Shown here in pieces: positions 15,296-23,757 of a stretch of 34,507 nt of DNA (its first letter is position 1; every line of letters starts with the position of its first letter). Location of the stretch: the NCBI GenBank assembly GCA_027587225.1, contig JAPDDQ010000063.1, forward strand, positions 1 through 34,507, in the 5' to 3' direction. Origin of the DNA: Solirubrobacter taibaiensis. GTDB taxonomy: Bacteria > Actinomycetota > Thermoleophilia > Solirubrobacterales > Solirubrobacteraceae. The translations under genes were made by a program, and so were the position numbers. The notes under the pieces are model-generated. The model was not told the origin of the DNA. It saw nothing but the letters and a program-made list of their open reading frames with translations, and made no database searches.

Positions 15296-16623
15296 TCCGC
15301 TTCCACCCCCGGGATCATCCCGTTGCGGAAGGCGTCGACGAAGCGCCGGTGGTCCTCGCGCGTGAGCGCGCCGTACTCGGCGCCGAACGCGGTCAGGTGC
15401 TGCGCGAACTCCTCATGGCGGCCGCCGATCACGTCGGTGATCTTGGCCTCCACGTCCATGTCCACCAAAGGGTGCTCGGAGCCCGAGTCGGACACGCAGT
15501 GCACCTTCGCGGTGGCTCGGCCGAGGTCGTGGACGAGCGGCTGCATCTCGTCGACCTCGGTCACGACGTCCCAGTCGAGGTCGGCCTCATAGGGCGAGAC
15601 CTCCTTGATGATCTGGCCGACGCCGTCGAGCTCGCACCAGCCCACCCACGGGTCCGCGTGCGCCTGCAGCGCCTGCTGGGAGACCGCCGTCCGGTGACCC
15701 TCGTGCTCGAAGTAGGACCGGATCTTCTCGTCGGTGACCACGCGCGACGCCGCCGGAGTGGCCGCCTGCTTCATGGACAGGATCACGTCGTTCTCGAGCG
15801 CCTGCGTCCGCCCTTCCACGAGCAGCGTGTACACGCGCAGCCCGGCCGAGCCGATGCCCACCCCCGCGCGGCCCTTGATGTCCTTGACCGCGTACGACAA
15901 CGACTGCTGGCGCTTGGCCTCAGGGATCGTGTCCAGGTACGTCTCGTAGGCCGCGAGCACGGCGTCGCGCTCGTCATCTTCGAGATCGCGGGCGCCGGGG
16001 CCGGAGGCGAGCCGCCGGTCCCCGTCCTCGAACACGGTCAGCGCGTCGAGCAGCTGCACGCGCGTCTCTGACCGCGCCGTCTGCAACACGCCCAGCAGCG
16101 GGCCTGAGGTGTTCTCCAGCGTCAGGCGGAAGTTGCGATCCACCTCCGACGTGGCGAACAGCCGCACGGTCTCCGTGTACGCCTTCGCGTAGGTCTCGAT
16201 CAGCCCGGAGATCGAGCCGTCCGACAGCGCCTTGCGGAACCCGAGCAGCGCGAGCGACGCCGCCATCCGCTGCAGGTCCCACGTGTAATGCCCGAGGTAG
16301 GCCTCGTCGAAGTCGTTGACGTCGAACACGAGCACGCCGGCCGAGTCCATGTACGTCCCGTAGTTCTCGGCGTGCAGGTCGCCCTGGATCCACACGCGGG
16401 AGGTGGCCTCGTCCACCCACGGGTCCTCGAGCTGCGCCATGTCCGAGTAGAACAGCGGCGCGCTGCCGCGGTAGAACGCGAACGGATCGGCGGCCATCTT
16501 GCGGAACTTGCCGCGGAAGGCGCGCGGGTCGCGTTCGATCAGATCCGCGAACGCCTCCACCAACACCTCGACGATGTGCGTTTGGCGCTGCGAATCGGAA
16601 CTACCGAGATCGGCGATCGACAT
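15292..16623 (-). CDS. DUF2252 family protein
   Basis: 443 residues. Hallmarks of DUF2252 are present: FRGKFRKMAADPFAFYRGSA, VWIQGDLHAENYGTY, VFDVNDFDEAYLGHYTWDLQRMAAS, and the C-terminal part with VGIGSAGLRVYTLLVEG. The GDLHAENYG and FDVNDFD blocks resemble the catalytic and metal-binding motifs of the aminoglycoside-phosphotransferase/kinase-like fold, so a small-molecule kinase has been suggested for such proteins; no function is established. The ATG at 16623 is well placed. The stop overlaps the convergent dehydrogenase stop by CTAG. Confidence 0.88.
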   Translation of the reverse strand: MSIADLGSSDSQRQTHIVEVLVEAFADLIERDPRAFRGKFRKMAADPFAFYRGSAPLFYSDMAQLEDPWVDEATSRVWIQGDLHAENYGTYMDSAGVLVFDVNDFDEAYLGHYTWDLQRMAASLALLGFRKALSDGSISGLIETYAKAYTETVRLFATSEVDRNFRLTLENTSGPLLGVLQTARSETRVQLLDALTVFEDGDRRLASGPGARDLEDDERDAVLAAYETYLDTIPEAKRQQSLSYAVKDIKGRAGVGIGSAGLRVYTLLVEGRTQALENDVILSMKQAATPAASRVVTDEKIRSYFEHEGHRTAVSQQALQAHADPWVGWCELDGVGQIIKEVSPYEADLDWDVVTEVDEMQPLVHDLGRATAKVHCVSDSGSEHPLVDMDVEAKITDVIGGRHEEFAQHLTAFGAEYGALTREDHRRFVDAFRNGMIPGVEAD

Positions 16624-16646
16624 ACGCAGGATCGTCCCTTAACGAC

Positions 16647-16676
16647 AAACGGCCATGTCGTGAGACATGGCCGTTT
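16647..16676 (-). terminator. Hairpin terminator of the flavoprotein gene
   Basis: A perfect 13-bp stem (aaacggccatgtc and gacatggccgttt) with a GTGA loop. On the minus strand the 3' arm is followed by the T-rich GTCGTT. It lies ~110 bases after the stop of the FAD gene (16788) and just before the DUF2252 start (16623). The best terminator-like structure in the window. Confidence 0.75.
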
Positions 16677-16787
16677 TCGGCGAATCCGTCCGCTCCCCCT
16701 CCGTGAGGTGCAACTCCGATCCGAACGCCCTCCAAAGCGTGGGATCAGAATGGCACCGCACCGGGAACGGGCCAATCGGACATACGT

Positions 16788-18311
16788 CTACGCGGCGGCT
16801 TCTTCCTTCTCGACGAGCGGATCGGAGACGTACTGCGTGGCCGGAACCCGCTTGTACGGCTGCTCCGGCTCCTGGTGCTCCTCGTGGTAGGCCGACTCGG
16901 CGTTGATCGACCAGAGGTCATGCTTCGAACCGGTCATCACGTTGTCGACCGCGCGCATGGCGGTGAGCATCGAGTGATCGGAGTTGTTGTACCGGTGCAG
17001 ACCGTTACGGCCCACCTGCTGCAGGTTGCCGATGCCCTCGAGCCAGCCCTTGATCGCGTCGACACGCTCGGCGTAGTCGGCGTCGTACATCGGGTACGCC
17101 TTCGGCACGCGCGTGACGAAGCCACGCTCGACCTTGGCGGCCTTCGCCAGACCGAGCTGCTCGATCTCACGCTTGGCCAGCTCGACGAGCTCGTCGTCCG
17201 AGGACTCCCACAGCTCGTCGCCCTTGAAGCAGAAGTACTCCATGCCGATCGAGGCCTTGGACTGGTCCGGGACCATCCACGGCGACCACGAGCGGAAGTT
17301 CTGGATGCGACCGACCTGGACGCCGGGCTCGTGGATGTAGATCCAGTTGTCCGGGAACAAGTCGTCGCCGTCGATGATCAGGGCGACGGTCAGGAAGTCG
17401 CGGTAGCGAAGACCCTGGGCGGCAGCCTGGACCGAGCCGGGCGCGGCGGCGCCGGCCATGCCGACGGTCGCGCGCAGCGGCAGCGAGGAGATGACCTGCG
17501 AGGGCTCGATGCGCTCGCCGCCGGCCTCGATCGCGACGACCTTGCCGTCACGCACCTCGAGGGAGGTGACCGGCGTGTTCATCCGGACCTCGCCGCCGTT
17601 GGCGATGATCTCGTCGGCCATCGTCTCCCACATCTGCCCCGGGCCGAAGCGCGGGTAATGGAACTCGTTGATCAGCGACTTGATCTTGTTGCCCTTGTTG
17701 CCGAAGAACGCGGCCTTGGCGGCCGAGAAGAACGACAGGCCCTTGATCCGCTGCGCGGCCCACTCGGCGCGCACCTCGGAGGCCGGGACGCCCCACACCT
17801 TCTCGGTGTAGGACATGAAGAAGTGCTGGTACAGGCGCTTGCCGAAGCGGTTGGACACCCACTGCTCGAGGTTGTCCTCGCGACCGTTGGGCGTTACCGC
17901 GGCCCACAGGTACGAGAGCAGACAACGAGTGAGCTCGACCGGGCCGAGCTTCTTGATGACGTCCTGCCCGTTCAGCGGGTAGTCGAGGAACTTGCCGCGC
18001 CAGTAGATGCGCGACATGCGCGGGCGCTTGAGGAACTCCTCCTTCATCACCTCGTGCCAGAGGTCGTCGACCTCTTTGACCTTGGTGAAGAAGCGGTGGC
18101 CGCCCAGATCGAAGCGGTAACCGTCACGGACCTCGGTCTTGGCGATGCCGCCGACCTGGTCCTCCGCCTCGAACACGATGACGGGACGCCCCTCCTTCGC
18201 GAGGAGGTATCCGGCCGTGAGACCGGCGGGGCCGCCGCCGAGGACAGCGACCGGTTTCTCGGGCCGAGGACGACGCGGAGCGTCGGCCGGCGTGATGTCA
18301 ACGGTGGACAT
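16788..18311 (-). CDS. FAD-dependent oxidoreductase, UDP-galactopyranose-mutase/amine-oxidase-like
   Basis: 507 residues from the ATG at 18311 (MSTVDITPAD); an ATG four codons upstream lacks a ribosome-binding site, whereas GGTGAG precedes this one by 5 bases. A dinucleotide-binding fold opens VAVLGGGPAGLTAGYLLAKEG, then VFEAEDQVGGIAKTE and RFDLGGHRFFTKV, typical of the protoporphyrinogen-oxidase/UDP-galactopyranose-mutase superfamily. RNGLHRYNNSDHSMLTAMRAVDN near the C-terminus closes the FAD site. Many actinobacterial members lie in polysaccharide or lipid clusters and are annotated only as NAD(P)/FAD-dependent oxidoreductases. Substrate is not readable here. Confidence 0.8.
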   Translation of the reverse strand: MSTVDITPADAPRRPRPEKPVAVLGGGPAGLTAGYLLAKEGRPVIVFEAEDQVGGIAKTEVRDGYRFDLGGHRFFTKVKEVDDLWHEVMKEEFLKRPRMSRIYWRGKFLDYPLNGQDVIKKLGPVELTRCLLSYLWAAVTPNGREDNLEQWVSNRFGKRLYQHFFMSYTEKVWGVPASEVRAEWAAQRIKGLSFFSAAKAAFFGNKGNKIKSLINEFHYPRFGPGQMWETMADEIIANGGEVRMNTPVTSLEVRDGKVVAIEAGGERIEPSQVISSLPLRATVGMAGAAAPGSVQAAAQGLRYRDFLTVALIIDGDDLFPDNWIYIHEPGVQVGRIQNFRSWSPWMVPDQSKASIGMEYFCFKGDELWESSDDELVELAKREIEQLGLAKAAKVERGFVTRVPKAYPMYDADYAERVDAIKGWLEGIGNLQQVGRNGLHRYNNSDHSMLTAMRAVDNVMTGSKHDLWSINAESAYHEEHQEPEQPYKRVPATQYVSDPLVEKEEAAA

Positions 18312-18352
18312 GCCCCTCACCATGCCCGCGCATCTGCGTTTTCACGGCGCTT

Positions 18353-18373
18353 GCTAAAGGCCGCTAACAGGCC
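18353..18373 (+). promoter_or_regulatory. Tandem direct repeat GCTAAAGGCC / GCTAACAGGCC, candidate response-regulator box
   Basis: Two near-identical 10/11-base units lie head to tail 28 bases before the response-regulator start at 18402, in the divergent gap with the flavoprotein gene. OmpR-family regulators bind direct repeats spaced by about one helical turn. The same bases also form a small aaggcc/ggcctt hairpin (18357-18375). Autoregulation is inferred. Confidence 0.4.
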
Positions 18374-18401
18374 TTAAGCCCAGGCTCTAACCTCTCCGAC
18401 C

Positions 18402-19100
18402 GTGCAGCAGAGCAGCGCTTTGGACATCTTGCTGGTCGACGACGACCGCCCGTTGCGGGAGATGCTGACGCGTTCGTTCGAGCGCGAAGGCCACCGCGTG
18501 ACCGCTGTCGCCGACGGAGACACCGCGCTCGAAGCCGCCGCCGAGCGCGCGTACGACGTGGTTCTGCTCGACGTCGCCCTCGGCGCGGGCCCGACCGGTT
18601 ACGACGTCGCGCGTGCGCTGCGGTCCCGGCGCGACGTGGTGCCGATCATCATGCTGACCGCGCTGGACAGCGAGGCCGACGCGGTCCAGGGCCTCGAAGC
18701 GGGCGCCGACGACTACGTCACCAAACCGTTCGGCCTGGCCGAGCTGCGCTCGCGCATCCGTGCCGTGTTGCGTCGCGCGCAAGGTCGCGTGGTGGAGGGC
18801 AACGTGCGTGTAGGCCCGGTCACGCTGGATCGCGACCTGCGCCGCGTGACCGTGGACGAGACCCCGGTCCGGCTCACGTTCAGCGAGTTCGAGCTGCTGG
18901 GCTGTCTGATCAGCCGTCCGGGGTACGCGTTCAACCGCCAGGAGCTGCTGCGCGCCATCTGGGGTGACTCCGCGTACCGCGACCCGCGCGCGATCGACGT
19001 GCACATCCGGCACCTGCGCGAGAAGCTCGAGGCGCGTCCGGAAGAGCCGAGCCTCATCCTGACCGTCCCGGGCCAGGGTTACCGCTTCCGCGAAGCATGA
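18402..19100 (+). CDS. OmpR/PhoB-family response regulator
   Basis: 232 residues with a GTG start. The receiver domain has the acidic pocket LLVDDD, phosphoacceptor Asp57 (VVLLDVAL), and Lys108 (DDYVTKPFG). The C-terminal winged helix (about 135-230) includes VRLTFSEFELLGCLISRPGYAFNRQ (shown as motif only), DVHIRHLREKLE and TVPGQGYRFRE. It is paired with the next gene by an ATGA overlap. The target regulon is unknown; the divergent flavoprotein gene is a candidate. Confidence 0.95.
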   Translation: MQQSSALDILLVDDDRPLREMLTRSFEREGHRVTAVADGDTALEAAAERAYDVVLLDVALGAGPTGYDVARALRSRRDVVPIIMLTALDSEADAVQGLEAGADDYVTKPFGLAELRSRIRAVLRRAQGRVVEGNVRVGPVTLDRDLRRVTVDETPVRLTFSEFELLGCLISRPGYAFNRQELLRAIWGDSAYRDPRAIDVHIRHLREKLEARPEEPSLILTVPGQGYRFREA

Positions 19101-20653
19101 TCCGCGGCGCGCTCGCCGGGCTCCGCGGGCGGCTGCTGCTGGCCTTCGTGGCCACGAGTGCGGTGACACTGGTGGTCGCCGCCGCGATCACGCTCAGCCC
19201 GCTCCAGTCGCAGCTGCGCGACGACGCGATCGAGACGACGCGTACCGCCGCCGAGGATCTGCGCCGCGACTTCAAGGAGGTCTTTGCGGAGACAACGGGC
19301 AATCGGCCGAAGCGGCCCGAGGACTGGACCGCTCAGGAGCTCTCGCGCCTGCAGGACCGGTCGTCCCGGCTGTTCACGCCCGCGTATGACCTGCGCCGCC
19401 GCACCGGTGGCGCGCGAGTGCTCGTCGCGGATCGCGGCTTCACGCGTGTGCGCGCCGACCGCACGAGCGACACGCCGGCGTTCATCTACGACACTGACAT
19501 CGGCGTCGACGCGACTCCCGCGCTCGCGTTGGCGTACCGGACGTTCACCGACGAGGTCTCCGAGGTTCAGATCGAGGACGAGGAGCTGCGCTTCGCGATG
19601 CCGATCACCAACGCCCGCAACGAGATGGAGGGCGTCGTGATCGTCGAGCGCGACCTGGCCGAGGTGACCGACACCGTCGCGCTCGTGCGCAACGCGTTCC
19701 TGACCGCCGCGGGCGTCGGCCTCGCGGTGGCGATCGGGCTCGGGCTCGCGCTCTCGAGCACGCTCACGCGCCGGCTCGGCCGGTTGCAGCGCTCGGCTCT
19801 GCGGATCACGGTGGAAGGCCCGGAGGCGCCCGCCCCGGTCGATCGCGGCCGTGACGAGGTCGGCGACCTGGCCCGCGCGTTCGGGCGCATGCAGGAGGAG
19901 CTGCGTCGCCAGGAGGCGGCGCGGCGCTCGTTCGTCTCCACCGCCTCGCACGAGCTGCGCACGCCGCTGACGATGCTCCAGGGCACGATGGAGCTGCTCG
20001 ACGAGGACCTGCGTGACGGCGTGGACCTCGAGGACGCGCAGGAGCAGGTGGCGAGCGCGCGTCGTGAGCTGCGGCGGCTGTCCGTGCTTGCGAGCGAGCT
20101 GCTCGACCTCTCGCGCCTGGACGCGGACGTCCAGCTGCGCTCGGAGCCGGTCGAGCTGGGCGAGATCGCGCGCGCCGTCGCGGCCGAGTTCGAGCTGCAC
20201 GCCTCCGAACGCGGCACGGAGCTCAAGGTGGACTCCCCCGGTCCGTGCTGGGCGATCGGCGACCCCGCGGCCTGCGCGCGGGTCGTGCGCATCCTGATCG
20301 ACAACGCGCTCCGCTACGCGCCGGCCGGCGAGCCGATCCTCGTCTCCACCAGCCATCGCTACGACACGGTGATCGTGCGCGTCGCCGACCGCGGCCCCGG
20401 CGTGCCGCCCGAGGAGCGCGAGCACATCTTCGAGCGCTTCCATCGCGGGAAGGCGACGAGTGAGGTGAGCGGCTTCGGGCTCGGCCTCGCGATCGGCCGC
20501 GAGCTGACGGAACGCATGAGCGGGACGCTCGGGCTCGAGGACTCCGAGCGCGGCGCGCAGTTCGCGCTGACGCTTCCGGTGGCCGGCGACGGCAAGCACG
20601 CGCGATCGCCGGCGGTCGCCGGCGCCGATCTGGGGCCGCTCGGTGACCGGTAG
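19097..20653 (+). CDS. Sensor histidine kinase
   Basis: 518 residues. Transmembrane helix 1 (about 12-33) and helix 2 (about 200-221) enclose an extracytoplasmic sensor region of ~165 residues. HAMP follows (TRRLGRLQRSALRI), then the H-box STASHELRTPLTM with phospho-accepting His285, and the ATPase domain: N-box IDNALRYAP, G1 DRGPGVPP, F-box IFERFHRG and G2 GFGLGLAIG. The gene starts inside the regulator's stop (ATGA), so the two are translated together. The stimulus is unknown; the sensor region lacks a recognisable domain. Confidence 0.95.
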   Translation: MIRGALAGLRGRLLLAFVATSAVTLVVAAAITLSPLQSQLRDDAIETTRTAAEDLRRDFKEVFAETTGNRPKRPEDWTAQELSRLQDRSSRLFTPAYDLRRRTGGARVLVADRGFTRVRADRTSDTPAFIYDTDIGVDATPALALAYRTFTDEVSEVQIEDEELRFAMPITNARNEMEGVVIVERDLAEVTDTVALVRNAFLTAAGVGLAVAIGLGLALSSTLTRRLGRLQRSALRITVEGPEAPAPVDRGRDEVGDLARAFGRMQEELRRQEAARRSFVSTASHELRTPLTMLQGTMELLDEDLRDGVDLEDAQEQVASARRELRRLSVLASELLDLSRLDADVQLRSEPVELGEIARAVAAEFELHASERGTELKVDSPGPCWAIGDPAACARVVRILIDNALRYAPAGEPILVSTSHRYDTVIVRVADRGPGVPPEEREHIFERFHRGKATSEVSGFGLGLAIGRELTERMSGTLGLEDSERGAQFALTLPVAGDGKHARSPAVAGADLGPLGDR

Positions 20654-20671
20654 TGGGCTGGTTGCCCATAT

Positions 20672-20703
20672 CCGGTCGCCGGGTGGCTCCAGGCGGTGAT
20701 CGG
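20672..20703 (+). terminator. Possible terminator hairpin after the histidine kinase
   Basis: In the 86-base gap between convergent genes, ccggtcgccg can pair with cggtgatcgg (10 bp including two G-U pairs, 12-base loop). The G-U pairs exist only in the plus-strand RNA, so it would serve the kinase transcript. No U-tract. Confidence 0.35.
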
Positions 20704-20739
20704 CGGCCGCCGGAATCGTGTGTGCTCGGCGGAGCCGGC

Positions 20740-22314
20740 CTAGTCCGTCTTCACGTACACCGTCGCCCGCACCGGGTTCGGCCGCGGCGGCGTGAAGTTC
20801 GTCGGCTGAATCGACGTGATCTGCATGGTCGGGTCGTTGGAGAGGGCCTGCGACCACTCTTTCGAGCGGATCCGGATCAGCTTCGTCCAGGGCGCGCGCC
20901 AGCGGTTGAGCGTCCACACGATCGGCTCCACCAGCACCACGCGGGTGCCGGGCTCCAGCGAGGCGATCAGCGGCGCCAGGTCCGCCTCGGCGCTCGTCGC
21001 CTCCAGCCGCTGCACGCCGTCACGCCAGTCCCAGACGCCGAAGTCGGTCTCCTCGCCGGTGAGCGTCGCGTAGCGCAGGCCCTCGGGCAGGTAGTAGTGC
21101 AGCAGCGGGATCGTCTCCGGCTGCGTGGAGATGACCAGGTCGCCCGGCGCGAGGCTCGGGCCGATCGTGTGGGCGATCGCGCGGACGTTGCTCTTCTCCA
21201 CCGGCGCCGTGTCCTGCGCCCACATGATCACGACCAGCACGAGCCCGAAGACGCCGAGCCGGCGCGCGTAGGCGAGGCCGCCGGTGGCGAGCAGCAGGAC
21301 TGGCGGCACCGCCACCGCGAGGTAGCGGTTGGCCCACGCGGGTGAGCTCTGCGAGAGCAGCCAGGCGAGCGTCGGGGTGAGGACGCAGATGATCAGCAGC
21401 GCGAGGGCGGCGCGGCCGTGCGCGGTCAGCGGGCGGGTGCGCAGGATCGCGATCACCCCGGCGCCGGCGCAGATCAGCAGGACGATCTCCGGCAACCGGC
21501 CGAGGATCACGCTGGGCACGCCGAGCAAGGAGCTGAACGCGGGCGCGTCGGCCCACGGCGCCCCGGTGTGCTGGGCCTGGTAGAGCGTCGTCGGGACCCA
21601 CGGCAGGTACAGGACGGCGGCACCGCCGAAGCCCCACAGCCCGTCCTTGAAGAGCGCGCGGCGCCGGTCGCTGAGCGCCAGCAGCACGAGCCACGCGACG
21701 CCGGCGGCCGCGCCGAAGAAGATCGGCCAGTTGTGCGTGTAGAGCGCGAGCGCTTCCGAGATGGCGAAGCCGATGATCCACGGGCGCCGGTTGTCCGTGT
21801 CCAGCGCGTAGGCGCGCAGGAAGCAGACCGTCGCCGGGATCGCGAGCAGCGCCACCATCGCGTACATGCGCCCTTCCTGCGCGTACTGGCTCAGGAACGG
21901 GTTGAAGGCCATCAGGACAGCCGCGAACCAGCCCGCCTTCTGCGTCCCCCACACGGTCCGGCCCGCCCACCACGCGACCGGGATCGCCAGCAGCGCGCAG
22001 GCGAGGCTGAAGGACCGCACGCCCTCCTCGCTGTCCCCCGCGATCCCGAGCCAGAAGTGCAGGAGCATGTAGTACAGCGGCGGGGAGCCGTCCTTGCGCA
22101 GCGCGGCCGGGATGTCGGTCAGCGGGCGGTCGGCGATGCCGACGGACAGGCCCTCGTCGATCCAGAAGCCGATCCCGAGCTCCGCCGTGCGCATCGTGAG
22201 CGACAGCGCGATCAGCCCGGCGAGGCCGAGCGGGATGGCGATCCAGGTGTGCCGGAACGCGCGGGCGCGACGGGCGGCGGCGAACAGGTGGGGACGGGAG
22301 GCGGAGGTGGCCAC
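20740..22314 (-). CDS. GT-C membrane glycosyltransferase (family 39-like)
   Basis: 524 residues from a GTG at 22314; the frame is open further upstream, but that part is antisense-like and overlaps the previous gene. About 10-12 hydrophobic segments. The first extracytoplasmic loop has GIGFWIDEGLSVGIADRPL, the acidic Asp-Glu pair (53-54) that acts as catalytic/metal centre in GT-C enzymes, followed by DGSPPLYYMLLHFWL, typical of the mannosyltransferase/ArnT-like PMT_2 group. Such enzymes use polyprenyl-phosphate sugars outside the membrane. The C-terminal soluble part may bind the acceptor. It starts 5 bases after the previous gene's stop and is the last of the operon. Confidence 0.82.
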   Translation of the reverse strand: MATSASRPHLFAAARRARAFRHTWIAIPLGLAGLIALSLTMRTAELGIGFWIDEGLSVGIADRPLTDIPAALRKDGSPPLYYMLLHFWLGIAGDSEEGVRSFSLACALLAIPVAWWAGRTVWGTQKAGWFAAVLMAFNPFLSQYAQEGRMYAMVALLAIPATVCFLRAYALDTDNRRPWIIGFAISEALALYTHNWPIFFGAAAGVAWLVLLALSDRRRALFKDGLWGFGGAAVLYLPWVPTTLYQAQHTGAPWADAPAFSSLLGVPSVILGRLPEIVLLICAGAGVIAILRTRPLTAHGRAALALLIICVLTPTLAWLLSQSSPAWANRYLAVAVPPVLLLATGGLAYARRLGVFGLVLVVIMWAQDTAPVEKSNVRAIAHTIGPSLAPGDLVISTQPETIPLLHYYLPEGLRYATLTGEETDFGVWDWRDGVQRLEATSAEADLAPLIASLEPGTRVVLVEPIVWTLNRWRAPWTKLIRIRSKEWSQALSNDPTMQITSIQPTNFTPPRPNPVRATVYVKTD

Positions 22315-22319
22315 AGGCT

Positions 22320-23753
22320 TCAGCGGGCGCAGGAGGAGCCGATGACCCACTTTCGGGTCTTGGCGATCGTGGGGAAGCGCGGGTCCTTCGACAGCGCGGA
22401 GTAGTTCGGCGCGATCGTGGTGCCGGGCGGGAAGGCGAAGATCTCCGATTCCATCTCGTGCAGGTGCATGTACCACGCCACGGCCTGCGTTTGGAAGGCC
22501 CCGGTGTACACCGTGCCGCAGGCCATCAGCTTCTCGCGGCCGCCGGCGGCCTCGATCGCCTCCGGGACGGTGCCGTAGAGCTGGGCTTCCTGGTCGATCC
22601 GCCACCACGCCTCGTCGAGCTCGCGCACGTCCTGGACCACGAACGGCGCCGACGCGGCGGCGATCACCACCGCGAGGGCGGTTGCGGCGACGGTGCCGGC
22701 ACGCTTGTTCGTGGCCCTGATCAGCCACACCCAGCCCGCACCGGCGAGCACGCAGACCAGCGCGGCCGGGAGCGCGACGTAGCGCAGGTTGCCGGCGAAC
22801 CCGGCCTGGGTCATCCCGGCCACGGCGACCATCAACACGGTGCCGATCGCCGCCATCGACAGGTACAGCCCGTCTCTGCGGAAGAGGGCGACGACGAACG
22901 CGATGCAGCCGCCGACGTACACCGGCAGCGAGAGCACTGAGGCGCTCCGGTTGAAGACCTCGATGAACGGGTGCGCGGCGAACGCGGCCGAGTCCGGGTT
23001 GGGCTGACGGGCGCGGTTGGCCGCGCGCAGGAAGTCACCGCTGCCGAGGTACTCGGGCAGGAACCACAGGACGATCAGGCCCAGGCCACCGCCGCCGACG
23101 ATCAGCAGCGTGCTGAGCTTGCGCTCGACGATCAGCAGGTACAGGCCGTAGAGCGCGATGAACGGCCACACCTCGGGCCTGAGCAGCGCGGCGCCGATCC
23201 CGAGCCAGAAGGCGTCCCGGCGGCGGCCGTCGAGGTGGCGCTCGACCGCCCACAGGCAGAGCGCGACGAGGATGCCCTCGCTGTTGCCGCGGAAGAAGTT
23301 GCGGATGAACTCGTCGGCGAGGAACAGCGAGGCGGCGGCGATCGCTCCCGCCCACGGACCGGCCAGGCGCATGCCGAGCCGGAACGCCATCGCGAACGCG
23401 AGGATGCCGCCGGCGCGGGCGACGAGCAGCCACAGCAGCGGCGCGCCGTCATCGCCCGCGAACGAGAACGGCGTGGTGAAGATCACCGGCAGCGGCTTCC
23501 AACTCGGGCCAGTTGTCGTCACCAGATCGCCGTTGGCGATCTCGCGGCCCCAGATGATCCACGCCCACGGGTCGTAGGTCGGGACGCTCGGGAGGAGCAG
23601 GCTGAGTGCGGCCAGCCCGAAGCACGAGAGGATGAGCAGCTTCCACGGGCGCGCCTTGGGCGGCGGCTCGTCGATGGCCTCCGGGGGCGGGGCGAGCCGC
23701 TCCAGCACGCGCGAGGCGCTCGGCGCGAGAGCTGAGAGCGGCGTCAACGCCAA
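22320..23753 (-). CDS. Polytopic membrane protein, GT-C glycosyltransferase-like
   Basis: 477 residues. A 35-residue Pro-rich cytoplasmic head precedes about 10 hydrophobic segments. The first loop contains SVPTYDPWAWIIWGREI, with an aspartate (61) where GT-C enzymes have their catalytic acid, and FFRGNSEGILVALCLWAVERH plus LRPEVWPF are typical of actinobacterial GT-C-like proteins. A C-terminal periplasmic domain of ~100 residues (from VRELDEAWWRID) has two cysteines. The start is TTG at 23753, 4 bases after the preceding stop, suggesting translational coupling; no better start exists before the first membrane helix. Sugar and acceptor are unknown. Confidence 0.75.
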   Translation of the reverse strand: MALTPLSALAPSASRVLERLAPPPEAIDEPPPKARPWKLLILSCFGLAALSLLLPSVPTYDPWAWIIWGREIANGDLVTTTGPSWKPLPVIFTTPFSFAGDDGAPLLWLLVARAGGILAFAMAFRLGMRLAGPWAGAIAAASLFLADEFIRNFFRGNSEGILVALCLWAVERHLDGRRRDAFWLGIGAALLRPEVWPFIALYGLYLLIVERKLSTLLIVGGGGLGLIVLWFLPEYLGSGDFLRAANRARQPNPDSAAFAAHPFIEVFNRSASVLSLPVYVGGCIAFVVALFRRDGLYLSMAAIGTVLMVAVAGMTQAGFAGNLRYVALPAALVCVLAGAGWVWLIRATNKRAGTVAATALAVVIAAASAPFVVQDVRELDEAWWRIDQEAQLYGTVPEAIEAAGGREKLMACGTVYTGAFQTQAVAWYMHLHEMESEIFAFPPGTTIAPNYSALSKDPRFPTIAKTRKWVIGSSCAR

Positions 23754-23757
23754 GTGG

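Noticed and set aside
16680..16787. tRNA or small RNA after the flavoprotein gene
   Set aside because: No cloverleaf or T-loop pattern was found; only the terminator hairpin nearby is convincing.
16875..18377. 500-residue plus-strand frame opposite the flavoprotein
   Set aside because: Composition is Arg/His/Val/Leu-rich shadow; the minus strand has clear FAD motifs.
19079..20917. 612-residue minus-strand frame opposite the histidine kinase
   Set aside because: Antisense shadow in GC-rich DNA; no motifs or start signals.
20740..22728. 662-residue version of the GT-C protein
   Set aside because: The first 138 residues are Arg/Pro-rich and overlap the upstream gene out of frame; GTG at 22314 fits the membrane topology.
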